A stretch of DNA of 64,000 nucleotides from Symbiodinium natans. Taxonomy: Eukaryota; Sar; Dinophyceae; Suessiales; Symbiodiniaceae. The notes under the pieces are model-generated. The model was not told where the DNA came from. It did no database searches and worked only from the letters and a program-made list of their open reading frames with translations. Location: the NCBI GenBank assembly GCA_905221605.1, contig CAJNDS010002511.1, positions 84,501 through 148,500 on the forward strand. Reading direction: 5' to 3'. The number at the start of each line of letters is the position of its first letter. Position 1 is the first letter of the stretch. Position numbers and translations under genes: made by a program. Positions 33,771-45,600 of the stretch are shown here, piece after piece.

Positions 33771-35822
33771 GACATCCTGGAACTGCAAAGCGTGTGGCTT
33801 TCCTCTCTTGGGTTTTGGTTAGGGTTTAGGGCTGAAAGGAACCTCCCAAGACAAAGAATGAGCTGCACGGTCCAGAGTCCTCCAACCCTGGCCCTACACT
33901 GCCCAAAGCCCGAGCACTAAATCAAGGCACTTCTGAGGTAAGGAAAGCATTAAACCTTCGCCCGTTCTACAACCTCAGGTACGCAACATCTTCTGTCCTG
34001 CGAAATTCGCGCCAGGGTCATATCACCTTGCGCTTTAGGGCTTTGTGATATGGGGAGTGAAACTGAAGGTCTCTGCAGGATTTGGGCTATTTCGTGGCGT
34101 TACCAGTGACTGCTGGAAAGGAGGGCCTAATGAATGCTGGCTGTGCAGCATGCCTCTGCCCGGTATGAAGGCGAAAAAGTCAAGAGCCTATCCTGGGAGC
34201 CTTGGCCTGAACACAGGAAAATGAGGAGGCACAAAAAACCCAACTGCACTGCAAAGGCACCCCTGAACGCGCCAAAACTGACAAAAACATTTGAACTTCC
34301 AAGCTCTCCTCCCTTTCTGTCAGCTACAAGCCACAGAGTCCTTGAAGTGCCAACTCCCACTGTGCAGCGGAGCTCGTTGCGGAGATCGCCGTGCCTGGCG
34401 CCAAAAGTTTAAGGGGGGTTCAGGGCTCAGGGCTCACAGGGCGAATAGGGCTGGGAGCTCCCTTTTGGAGAACAAGGCTGATGTGGTTTGCAGGGTCAAG
34501 AACAAGGAGGGTCTTCAAATACTGAAGTGTTGAAGCTTCAGGGGATTCAGAGTTCAGGGCTGCAAAGGCCACCTTAGAACAGGCCTAACAGGACCTTGAC
34601 CCTCAGCAGCCCAAATCCCAAGAGCCACGAACCCCACAAGTTTCAATTCCACCTTATGGGCTAAACTGCTACGACTTAAAGGGTCTAGGGTTTAGGTTTA
34701 GGGTTTATCATTGCAGAACTGTAGGCAACACAGTTTCTGGGACACACACACACACACAGTGATTCAGGGGCAGCAAGATTTACAGGTCAATCTTTGGGGG
34801 CAACTCTGCTGAGCCCGTATGTAGGGTCCCTTGTAAACCCAAGCAAGGAAAGTATGATATTATAAAAAAGGCCAACCTGGCATAGGAGATGCCTTGACCC
34901 AAAGCTCCACAGCTAAGCACCAAGAAACCCAAGCTCACAACCCTCTAGTAGTCCCACTCTCCCCCCACGAAGAAACCCATTCCCCCCCCCAACGTGAGCT
35001 CTCCGAATCCCGCGACCCTAAGGATCGTTGCATGGTCCCCTTAGTATGGGCCTCAAAAGGGAGCCCTTATATACCCTTAGTATCTATGCAACCTTCAAGA
35101 GCCCATACTCAAGAACCCTTTGAAGGAGGCACATAAGGGACCACAGGTTTAATTCATAAGGGACCACATGAAGGGCCCATGCAATTACCCTTAGCCCTGC
35201 AACTACGAGGCCGAGAGGCCGTAGGACACGGCGCTTGCGGCGACGCGAAAGGAGGCCATTGCGATCAGCAGTTCGAGGGCCTTGGAGTTTAGGGTTCAGG
35301 GCCTTGGGGTTGAAGGTTCAAAGGGCTTTGGGGATTAGAAAGCCGTGGCTATGTAGGCCTTCCGTAACTTATTGTGGATTTTGGGCATGTAGGATTTACG
35401 GATTAAGAGAGATTTCGGATCGCAGGAGGCTAGGCAGCGCAGGTGGTGTTCGCACTAGCGTGGAGGACGGCTGATACGGGATTCAGACGGAAGCGGTGTG
35501 AAGGAAGGGTTCAGAAATCCGCAAGGATGAATAGAAGGATTTCAGTCGGTTTCAAGAAACATTGGGCCCCGCCACTCCCCCCCCCCCCTCATTGTGTTTG
35601 TGTGTTTTTGCCACCCGCCTAGCTGACTCGGCGTCGCGCAGAGAGCGTCAGGGTTAAGGACTTCTTTGAAAGGGTTCAGGATATAGGCTTACACACAGAA
35701 GGGTTCGGGTTAGGATAGCCGTTTATGATTCAGCTCCAGAACACGGGGTAACTCCAACCTGACTTGTCCACCCCGATCAAAAGCTTCGGGCAGCTTACAC
35801 CTACCTTCCACAAGAAGCTAAC

Positions 35823-35895
35823 CGGCAGCCTGCTGCCACTGCCCGCCCTTGTCGCAGGCGTTCATGGCAGAATTGACGCTGATCGTATTCCTTGC
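35823..35895 (-). other. PPR-like exon candidate
   Basis: The minus strand reads NTISVNSAMNACDKGGQWQQ, a near-canonical dinoflagellate PPR repeat core. It is followed by a possible GTTAGC donor. It is the best of the isolated PPR hits in the window. Confidence 0.5.
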
Positions 35896-36869
35896 TGCGC
35901 TTGTCAGCTACATAGTAACACAACCTTCTGAGCTGTCCAATTGGAACCTGGAGTAGGGTTGGTTCCTCGTTGCCGCTCTCCTAGCTAGGACTCTAGATGG
36001 GGACTTCATTGGGCCCAGCTTGCGGCTGCTTGGTGCCGAAGTAGGATCTCTTCTCAGGGTTTGTTGCTGATCTTTCGGGCCGCAGGGCCTCGGGGCCCTC
36101 AAACCGAGCTTCAAACTACCAGTGTACACAAATGGCCCTATACAAAGCAGGACACCAAGAGGTGAGCCGCAAAGGAGCTTATGAAGTCTGGGAGCAGGCC
36201 CACGGAAGCCGAGGGCAGAAGCCAGAGCAGCCACAAAGCCAGCTCCCACTGGCCCTGAAGTGAATTGCTTGGCAGTGTTTTGGGTGACCTGCTGGGTCTA
36301 GGGTGGGTGTTCCTACGGGCCTGGGAGGAATCTGCAGGCACAGGGCGCAGGAAGAAGGAGTGGTTGAACATGGCTCAGCTGAGGGCTGCTAGGTCCTGAA
36401 GCCCATGGAACCGTAGACAACACTAGACACGCAGCGCACTGGACATGTCGCATTGTCACCTGTTTTTCTTCACACCTGGCCTCCGCCGCACAGGCAGCCA
36501 ATGCACCGTTGTAGCTTCGGATGTTGGGGCATCTAGGAAGAGGCGGATGCTGAGCTTACGGGGAAGGCATACGGCTTGGATGAGCTGAGGTGCGTGTAGC
36601 GACCTCTCTTGCCTACTTGCCAGATCTGGAGAATCCTCTTGCAGTCATGCCACAAGCAGCTAAAACCATACAAGTCAGCCAGCACCTCCCTATCCGGACA
36701 TTGACAAAGGCGCCTGTTCCTTTTGGGGGGCCCAGCCTTGCCATGATATTTATGTTGTCCTGAATGCTACACTCTGAAGTGCCGTAAAGAAGCATTACCT
36801 GCTCAAAGCCTGGTGACTGCAACAGTGTATCGGTGCGATTGCCTGAACGTAGATGTGGTTAATGTCTGG

Positions 36870-36987
36870 TTCCTTGCCAATCAGAGGCGAGGGGCACGGA
36901 TTCATCCTTCATCGACCAAAGCAGGCACAGAGACTCTTGCCAATTCGACACCCTCGCGCAGGCGTTGATGGCACCAGTGAAGCTGAC
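36870..36987 (-). other. PPR-like exon candidate
   Basis: After an acceptor CTCAG|GTC at 36988 the minus strand reads SFTGAINACARVSNWQESLC followed by LLWSM. This matches a full PPR repeat: helix A with AINAC, W, helix B with LLxxM. Flanking DNA has no further repeat in frame. Confidence 0.5.
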
Positions 36988-38550
36988 CTGAGCAAGGGAC
37001 CCCGAACGTCCGAGCCCTGAAGCCTGAAGCCTAAACACAAGCATGTCCAGAAACCTCATGCCCCTAAACTGCCGAGATCGCAGAAATCAGAAGCAGAAGG
37101 AAGTCTTGCTAGTCAGCGCTTAGGTTCTCAGCGCTCCAACCTGGTGGAGCTGGGAACCCGCGGTTTGCTTGGTCCATCTCATCATGCATTTAAGGAAACG
37201 AAAAGGTTTACATACTGGACGAAAGCACATCACATATCAAGCCGAAGAGCCAGGAAACATTTAAGCACATCTTTAGAAGCCAGAACGCCAAAAAAACTAG
37301 CATGTTAAAAAACCAGAGAGCTAGATAGAAGTACCCAGAAATATACAAGAACCAAAGTATCAGTTATACCAATACGCGAGCATCTGAAACTAAACGCTAT
37401 CGGAAGCCAGAGAACTCACGTATCTAAATGGGTCACGAATCGAAGCACGTAATGGGTAACAACTACGTTCATCATCCACAAAAAGTCCACGGTCGTTTAG
37501 AGAAATTTTGGTCTGCAAAAAGATCGCATTGAAACTGGCTTGTTTCAAAGGTCAGAAACCTACGATGGCATAGAAATCAAGCTTTACACCTGGCTTGACA
37601 AACACGCGCAAACCTAGCACGCCTTGCACAAACAAAACCTACGCAAACCTACCTTTCGCGTATTCACACCCAAACCGAAACACGCACAAACCTACACGAA
37701 ATAGTGCCAAAGCAGAGCTGACGCTAACCTACATGCTGAGGCATTAGCCTGTGGGACCAGGCCCGATGGGATGTAGAACTCTAACTCCTTTTGAATCTTG
37801 TTGTTCGCGGCTCCAGATCTGTTACAGTGTTATGTTAAGGGTCAAAGGTCTGGGAGGGGTGTTGTGCCGAGGATGAACAAAGTTCCAACGAGGAAGTACA
37901 GGGATGTGTGCACTTAAGAAGACACAGAAGGGCCCCCAAATGCTTGGGGACACGTGCCCACTTGCCGGGACCAGCCAGCAAGGAGGAAGCCGTGCAATCC
38001 GCCTGGTCTTCGAAGCCGGCACCCTAACAGAAGCCGAACACGCCCTAAGCCACAGAACCCCCACGCTCCCTAGAAGGCGCCCTTTTGAACCCATGCGAAG
38101 ACCCTGTGCAAGCAAGGAGCCACATCCGGAACGACACCGTGGCCAGCGAGCCGATTGAAAAGGTCCAAAGCATGGTCCCACCGCCCGCCCTGCACTTAAG
38201 CTTCGTGGGAGGATAAAGGGCGGAGGTGTTACAGCTTTTGAAGCGGTTTTTGCGTGCTTCCAGGACGGCATACGGTAGCTGAGCCTGAAGAGGTCATTAG
38301 TTAGGGCCCAGGGTTGGGCACCCTCTCTAAGCAACAGCGTAGCACCCCAGGACGATGGTACAAGCTCTGACCCAACAAAAGCCGCATTTCTTCAGCGGGG
38401 TTTTGTAGCACCTTCTGACCCCAGCAGCCCGACATCACAAAATGAGAAACCGACCTCGACAATCTGGCACGCGCTCAAGCAAGTTCCAAATAAGTTACGA
38501 TTGAAACATAGGGTTGAGCGCGCTACTCCCTCGAGGGTTTAGGGTGCACA

Positions 38551-38594
38551 CCTTCTCACATACGCTGATGGCAGCATTGAGCACCACAACGTTA
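38551..38594 (-). other. PPR-like exon fragment
   Basis: The minus strand reads NVVVLNAAISVCEK and then a GTGTGC donor-like site. NAAISVCEK is typical of helix A of a PPR repeat. Confidence 0.4.
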
Positions 38595-39554
38595 GGTGGA
38601 GCGGAGGCCGCCTGCAGCGTGGAGCATCTTCAAGACTCGGGGGGCCGGGGCTATTAGGCCTTAGAATTCCCCATAAACAAGCCTATAAAGGGCCTTTTTA
38701 AGGGGTCATAGGGTCTAGTGGCCCATCCTGGGAAGCCTGAGCTCTTTGGCTCGGGGGCCCTTAGATCCCTCAGCCCTACAGGCACGCCGCAAAGACTTGC
38801 GCGAAGGCGCCGCGCAACTTTGGGCTGACCGTCGCTACGCGCAAGAAGCATGCGGCACTACACAGTGAGGTCTCTCTCTCGCGTGGCCAGCTGCACCGTG
38901 CACCATAAACTCTGATTGGGACCCATCCGGCTCGCAACTGACATGTGACACATCCTTGGGCCCAAGAGACCCTAGAGCAACCCCAAACCCGAACCTCTCC
39001 ACGAGACTTCTTTTTATGCAACCCTACGCCCTCACTCAAATAGAGCATTGCGGCACTGCCTTCCAGAAGGGAAGCACACAATCAAAGTCTCTGAAGCTAG
39101 GGGCTTGGGAGACAAGGTTTTTTTGGGCTGGGCCTTTTTTGCCAGACCCGGTTTGCCCCAAACCCACCTCCATGGCCACCAGGATCGCTAGAGCCAGTGG
39201 CCACTGCGCATCCGACTGGCCTCTGACTGTGTGGAATTTCGGGCTTCAGGATTTCGAGTTCAGGGTTGTGTTTGTGGGGTTCGGAGTCGTTCGAGGGGGT
39301 TGTTGCCACCCCAAGGTGAGGATTGCTGTTCCTCAGACGCGGAACAACAGGCCGACCGTGTGCTTTGGAGAACAAAGTGCTTCGTGTGTAGATGCGTGGC
39401 GCTTCCGTTGCACCGCAGCAGCCTGACCCAAAAAACCAGATCGGAGTGGCGCAAGGCCTACCGAAGAGAGTATGGCTCCGTTAGAGTTTGGGAAGCCCAA
39501 AGCGTCACGGGAGCTCGAACAGTCTTGACCCACCGGGCCCCTCTCTGACACTCT

Positions 39555-39665
39555 TCTTGCATCGTTCTTCGCCCAGCTGCATGCGTGAATAGCCGCGCTG
39601 TAGTGAAAGACGTTGGTCTCCACAGCCGCCTTCCAATGAATGCCCCGCATGCAGGGTGGTAACAC
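39555..39665 (-). other. PPR-like exon fragment
   Basis: The minus strand reads ETNVFHYSAAIHACSWAKN, resembling helix A of a PPR repeat. With the fragments at 38.6, 37.0, 35.9 and 33.75 kb it may belong to one long, intron-rich or decaying PPR gene on the minus strand. Confidence 0.35.
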
Positions 39666-40772
39666 AATGAACTCCTTCCAGCTGCGATGGAAGGCTCACT
39701 TCCTGCTCCTCTTGGCGATGAGAACTGTCAGGCTTCAGGGTGTCTCTGTGCTCGGTTTGCTCTTTTGGGGGGTGATGTTTAGGCGGTTGGGTATGGGTTC
39801 AAGGCTTGAGTTCTTGAGTTCGCACACTTTGCTCAGAAGTCTTCCAAGCCCTGGCCCTGGGGACGGAATGAACCCTTAAACGTGCTTGTGGCTCATGTCT
39901 GAATGGTACGTATAATACGGTGACTTCCCTAAAGTGTGGCCCTTTTAGGGTCCTTATCATACGTCGGCCCCTCTCATTTAGGGTACCCAAAAAAAGGAAC
40001 CTAATTATGAGAGCTCACCATCTAGTTTTGCCTTTCATTCAGTCCCCCACAAGTATAACTGGCACTGTTACATGCGCCTCGCGCATGAGCCGCACGACTC
40101 GCCAAACCACGCTCGCGGGCTTGGCCTTCAAGATTTTAAGGCAGCCTCTACAGGAAAGGGCCCTGAACCCTCAACCCAGCAAAGGGCCCCAAACCCTAAA
40201 CACTCAACCCTAAATTACTAAGTGGACCCTCCAGCACTGAAACCCCGAACCCCCAAGCCTGCAAAATTCCAAACCCCCTCCCCGCAACGCCTACGTTAGA
40301 CACCGGAATTCGGGCCTTGGCAAGGGCCGACAGTGCCTTGCAAAGGCGCCGCATTTTGGGAAGGATGTAGGACTTTGGGGTTTAGGGTTGAAAGGTGATG
40401 TAGAGCTTGGCACCTACGTGAAGTTGCATATCCCACTGAGCTCAAGGTTCGAATATCATCCCAAATCAGGCCCACTTGCTTAACAATCCTGAACCCAACA
40501 TTCCTTTCTCCTTTCCTCCTTCAGACGACCTCTGCTCGGCACCTGATGACCCCTAAGCCCTTTTAACCCTTAACCCTTGTTTTCTTCTCTTCTTTGCAAC
40601 CTTACATCCCCACCAAAACAACCCTAAGCCGCGCCTTGGTGGCGTAGGAAGGTCTTCGGCGCCAGGAAGGGAGCAGCTGAGCCTCGGGAGCAAATGGCTG
40701 AGGCCTCTGCCAGAAGTCGGTGGGGTTCCTTTTTTTCCTGGCCCCCGGACTGCAAGATGTCGCCTTTCTTTT

Positions 40773-40870
40773 GGGATGTTCCCCCTTATTCTAACAGTCC
40801 TTTGTAGGGATGATCATAGGGGGCACTGTAATCCCTATTCAGGACTGTTGGTATGAGGGGGGAATGTCCC
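40773..40870. mobile_element. 98-bp foldback MITE-like element
   Basis: The ends GGGATGTTCCCCCTTATTCT and GTATGAGGGGGGAATGTCCC are inverted repeats continuing into AACAGTCC / GGACTGTT, about 28 nt with several mismatches. The loop is about 40 nt. No clear target duplication is seen. Its size and structure are like the introners in this window, but it is not in a gene. Confidence 0.55.
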
Positions 40871-42656
40871 AACCTTGCTTCGAAATACTAGCCTGGCATA
40901 CCTTCCTTTGGTCCTTATGACAGCTCACGACGTGCGAGTGAATCATGGCAAGGCAGTGCCCTCCGAGGGAGCACGGGAAATCACAGGAACGCGTAGCAAC
41001 GAGAGATACTAAGGTCACCCTAAACCCTATAGACCCTAAACCCTATATAAACCCTTTTGTTTGAACCCAGGCTCAATCCTGTCCAGCTGGGAAGTCACCC
41101 TAAACCCTGAGCCCTGAGCCCTAAACCGTAAACCCTAAGCCCTGCGCCCTAAACCCTAGAAGGGTGGAAGCTGCCTGCCTGGGATCTTCAGCTTCGTCCA
41201 GGATGCTGACTCTCATTATTGCGCAAGACATCCTCGAAAACCCATATACCTAGTTGATGAGTACCATGGGCCAAGAAAAGGTTGGCCTTTCGATTGTGGT
41301 GGGATGATATACCCCAGAAGGTTAAAGTCTATCTACTCAGCTACTAAGTATAGTGGAGAACCTTAAGCCCAGTCTGACAGTGTGCATTTGCAAGACATGA
41401 GGCCGGGCCGCTAGGGCCCTTTTTTTTCCCCAAATTCTCCAGCAACAGCGCAACACTTCACAACCCCACCCGGCTGTTGAAGGAACATGCCAGGAAACGA
41501 GTGCGGTCGGAAGTTGGCTTTCTTCCGCCGACAGGAGCGGGTCAAAGGGGAAGCCCATCGCGCAACCTTCAACAAGACTTGAGTCTGTTTGTTGGAGCCC
41601 GTCAGATTCTGATGATGCCCGTTCTTTTTCCAAAAACATCTCACGCTCTGAGGACTCACCACTGCCGCGCATTGAAGATTCATAGACACCGGGCTCCATG
41701 TCATGTAGGGTTCGAGGTCATCGGGCTTGAGATCCTCTTTGTGTGAGGCTTTTGGGCTGCAAGGCTCCGGTGTGACGCGCAAATTTTCTTTGTCAACGTC
41801 CCGAGGGTTTGACGGAAAACCCGACAGTCGAAGAGCCTTCCCGCCACTGAAGCCTTAGGGCTATAGAGTAGTTTCAGGGCTTAGGATTCACATGGTGGAA
41901 GGGCCACCTGAGCTAAAGCAGCCTCTGTGGGAGGTTCAGCCGGTTTAGGCAAGGCTCGGTAAACTGGACGTGAAGGCTCCGGCTCTAGGCCCACCAGTGT
42001 AGGCAATGCAGAGGCGGCGACATGCCCACATTGGTGTTGGAGCAGGTCTGCTGGGATTTTCCTGCAAACCCCGCAGCCCAAACTCAAGGAGCCAAAGCTG
42101 AACCAAGTCGGAGCATGTCAGGGTCAGTCAGGGTTCAAGGCAGAAGCTTGAGGTGCGGACCTGCCTGGTTATTGATGGGGTGTGCCTCCGGTCAGAACAT
42201 GTTCGAAGCGCGTTCGCTTGCTCCCGTACGCCGTGCACGCACTGCCGCGTCCGAATGTTTGCATGCCCCCGCGTCTGCTTCTTGATTTGCCCATGCATTC
42301 GCATGTCCTGCGCTGGCATGTTGATGGAAGCGCAAGCAAAAGACTTGAAGACCAGAAGCATCCTGAAGTCGGTGGTTTTGCTGCCGGGCCTTAAGGCTCC
42401 AAAACCTTAAATACTACAAACGGCCCAGACTCTTTCCGGTCATGAGTTTTCAAGGGAGGTGATGCTGACTCCCACAAGGCGAGGCCTACACCTCTAGACG
42501 CCACCTCCTGGATAAAGATGATTTTGAGTCTCCAGTTTTAACCCAAAACTCATGATCACTGTTCAGGATTCCGAAGGCTTCCTCGTGCGTTTGCGTGATG
42601 AGGGACGGGCATGCAACAAGCCTTCGCATTTTAGGGCTCGGAGTCTCCTTTTGCCC

Positions 42657-45600
42657 TCAGCCGGTGAAGGTTGACATCTGGATCCTCCCATGCCGGTCAG
42701 GATACCATGCCTCGTTTGATCCACCCCAGACCCAGCGCTTCGTGATACTGACAGGCAGGACATGTTTAGCCCACGGGCCCATCACAGCAACCGTAAAGGC
42801 CAGCAAGGCATAACGTCCAACCATTTGAGTGCTGAAGGCGTGCCAGAGCTGGAAGAGGGACCCTGCTCCCAGTGCAAAGCTCAAGTACGATGCAGATAGC
42901 GCAGCCTCCTCGTTCATCTCATCTGAGGGGAGACTCACCTGGAAGACATCAAGCCCCAAGTCGAACATCAGGAGGTTGGCCACGGCAGCTGCCAGGACCC
43001 CAACACATATTAAGGGCACCAAAGGAGACCAAAAGATTAAGAGCTCCTTGGCTGAACGCTCATGCCGACTCTTTAGATACGCAGGCTCGAAACTCAGCCA
43101 ATCTTGCTTCAAGTGGCCAGCCCGGGTAAGTAGGTCTTACATGTCGATGACCGCCTCTATTCCCCAAACAGCATTGCAACCGTATATGGGGTTCGAACGT
43201 AATTTGAAACCCTTCTAGTATTCTAGTGTGCAAGGAGTTGATTGTTAAATCCGAAGTTGAAACTGCGCACCTGCCTGAAGCCTGGCGCAATGTTCTTTCA
43301 TGTCTCTTGTTTTGCCACACCCTGCGTGTTTCAAGTTCGTCGTCGCTTAGGTTGTGATGCTCTCCTGCCGGTGGCATTCTGTTGAAGCGCTTTCTTTCCC
43401 AAAGCTCTTGTTTTCGCGAAAGTCGTCTTCGCGCAGTCTTTGACGCTGAGGCTACTTTTCCGCCAAAGCATGATGCTCTTTTCCAGTGTGCGTGGCTTTT
43501 TGGGCGCAAACCGTGCGGCAGCCAATCAGCTGATCAGCCAATGAGCGAAGCAGCCGTTTAGCTGACTGACGCACGCTTCTATTCCGGGCTGGGCTTTTGT
43601 TAATATTGGGTGTTTTTTTTGCACCAGAGGGTGAGGATGCCGGTCGGGAGTTGGGGCTCCAGGGCCTGTAGCCGCGAACGCTCGGAATCAAACTATTACC
43701 TCTGCAATGTGGTGATTCTTTCCTTCCCTCGCCCCTTCAACTGACCCCCAACCCCAAATTTGCATGCCGATCGATACTTGATCGCCCGGAATCAAACTAT
43801 CACTCCTGCACTCTAGTGATTCTTTGCTTCTGGCCATTCCCTCGCCCCTTCAACTGACCCCATCAGCCCCAATGCTTTTTTCTCCCTGACTAAGTCTAGA
43901 CATGCGCCTGCGTGTTACAACAGGAGGCCCCAAAAGGGAATGATTGCAGAAAGCCTCTCGAAGCCCTGAAGCCTAACAGCACCTTTACAGCTGTGTTTGG
44001 TTGCCTCGCCGGATTACTTCACCCTAGGAATAGACTTGGTTTGGGTGACTACGAGGATCGTGGCTTTCTTTAACTGTAGATCGGCTACTCTAAGGAGAAA
44101 ACTTTCGTCGACACACCCTACCATCAATGAGGTGCATTTCTCAGGAGACAGACAGCCATTTGGATACCAATTCCAAGAGCCGACGACAAAAACCCAGAAG
44201 GCCGGTGGCATTCTTATCTCTAGGACTCTAGGCCTGCAAGGTCAGCCACACTTCAACTGCCACCAGGACTCCATCTGCGTGGTCAGGAGTGCCATTTGCT
44301 GCAGCGGCACAAGCGATCCGGTGGTTTTGGGCCACACGCCAAGCAACCTGCGGTGGCGTCCTTGTTTCGCACCGCTCTCCGGCTCCAAACGCGACAGCCA
44401 CCAGGACACCAGCCAGATCAATGGCTGCAGCGTGCTTCGGGTCAGAAGCTTCTTCAGCAGAAAAGGCGTCACACCACCCACGATGGCACGGCTGCAGCGA
44501 CCATCAGACCAGAAAGTTCCGCTGAAGTCGCAGATGTCGCGCTGCGTGTTCAGGATCTCCTCGTCGAAGATCTTCCAATTGAACTTGCTCTGCTCGTTCG
44601 ATCCCTCCCTGCAGACATTCCATGCGAGCTTCCAGCCACCATGACAGTTCTCATCCAGCACTACAGTGGTAAGCACCGCAAGAAGCCATGCGGAGAACAG
44701 GCGGAACATCATGAGAAGCCTGTCGGCCTTGACCCCTGTCAGGCCAGAAAACTTTTGAGAGATCTGCACGGCGAACACCATGTCAATGAGAACAGCCTGT
44801 ACTGGCGCAGTCCCGTGGAAAAACTTCAGCATGTTGTTGTCAGGGTTGCTTGGCTGTGCTGGAAGCGACTGGGCAAAGGTGAAGAACACGGATGGCAAAG
44901 ACAAAGCACTCACAATGCAGATCCAGAGAAGCCACGCGCAGACCCTGCCGCGCCAGCTCTGCCTGTCACTGGGTTGGCCAAGTTGGTTCTCGCTTTGCCG
45001 CCTGGCCATGGGAAGGCCCACGACGACACTTCGGAAGAAGAGTTGAATGGCACACCAGCATGTGATGACGCCCAAGTCGGGCCAGGTAGACGCTGCCATC
45101 AGGTTTGCGACGGTAGCTTGCCACAGGGGAGGACTGCAGTCGTAGTACTTGCCACTGAAACCGAAGATGAGCAGCAGCGGACTTGCCACGAGAAAGGTGC
45201 AAAGGGTACACTTGATCCTTTGATCTCTGTGGGTTAGAAGTTTGTTCAGGTCGAGCGGGGGCCTATGCAGAAAGCTCTGCCTACTTCCAAGATCAACAGA
45301 ACAGTCGAGATAGCTCAAGAACCAGCTACTTAGCAGCTGACTATTGCCGACTTGGTCACAAGGCCATGCCGGACGAAGCCACGCGAGCTCTGGCATCAAA
45401 GTCTGACCTGCGAGACACCTCCGCAAGTCTTCCTTTTAACCGGTGCCCACAGAAACCTGCGCAAAGCATCAGCAAAAGGAAGCCGGCCAGGACGAGCATG
45501 TTGGATTTGAAGACGCTGGGGGAGTAGTAAAGGAAGGGGTGGCGCTCCTCCTTCGAGATCCACGACGAGGCCAGTGCCGTGCCATCCCCGAGCATGTTCC

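Larger units (their letters stand above)
33780..42656. other. Gene-poor region with telomere-like relics
   Basis: Apart from the PPR-like fragments and the 40.8-kb foldback element, I see no supported gene. CCCTAAA/GGGTTTAGGG relics recur (33.66-33.72, 34.68, 40.19, 41.02-41.15 kb). A C tract lies at 35577-35588. 37,150-37,740 is ordinary AC-rich unique sequence. Confidence 0.45.

Noticed and set aside
43331-43691. Basic minus-strand frames in the last intron of LRR copy A
   Set aside because: They are short, overlapping in several frames and without any recognisable domain. The region is intronic in all three paralogues.
44296-45237. Plus-strand 313-codon frame
   Set aside because: It lies antisense to the conserved third exon of LRR copy A and has no homologous character of its own.
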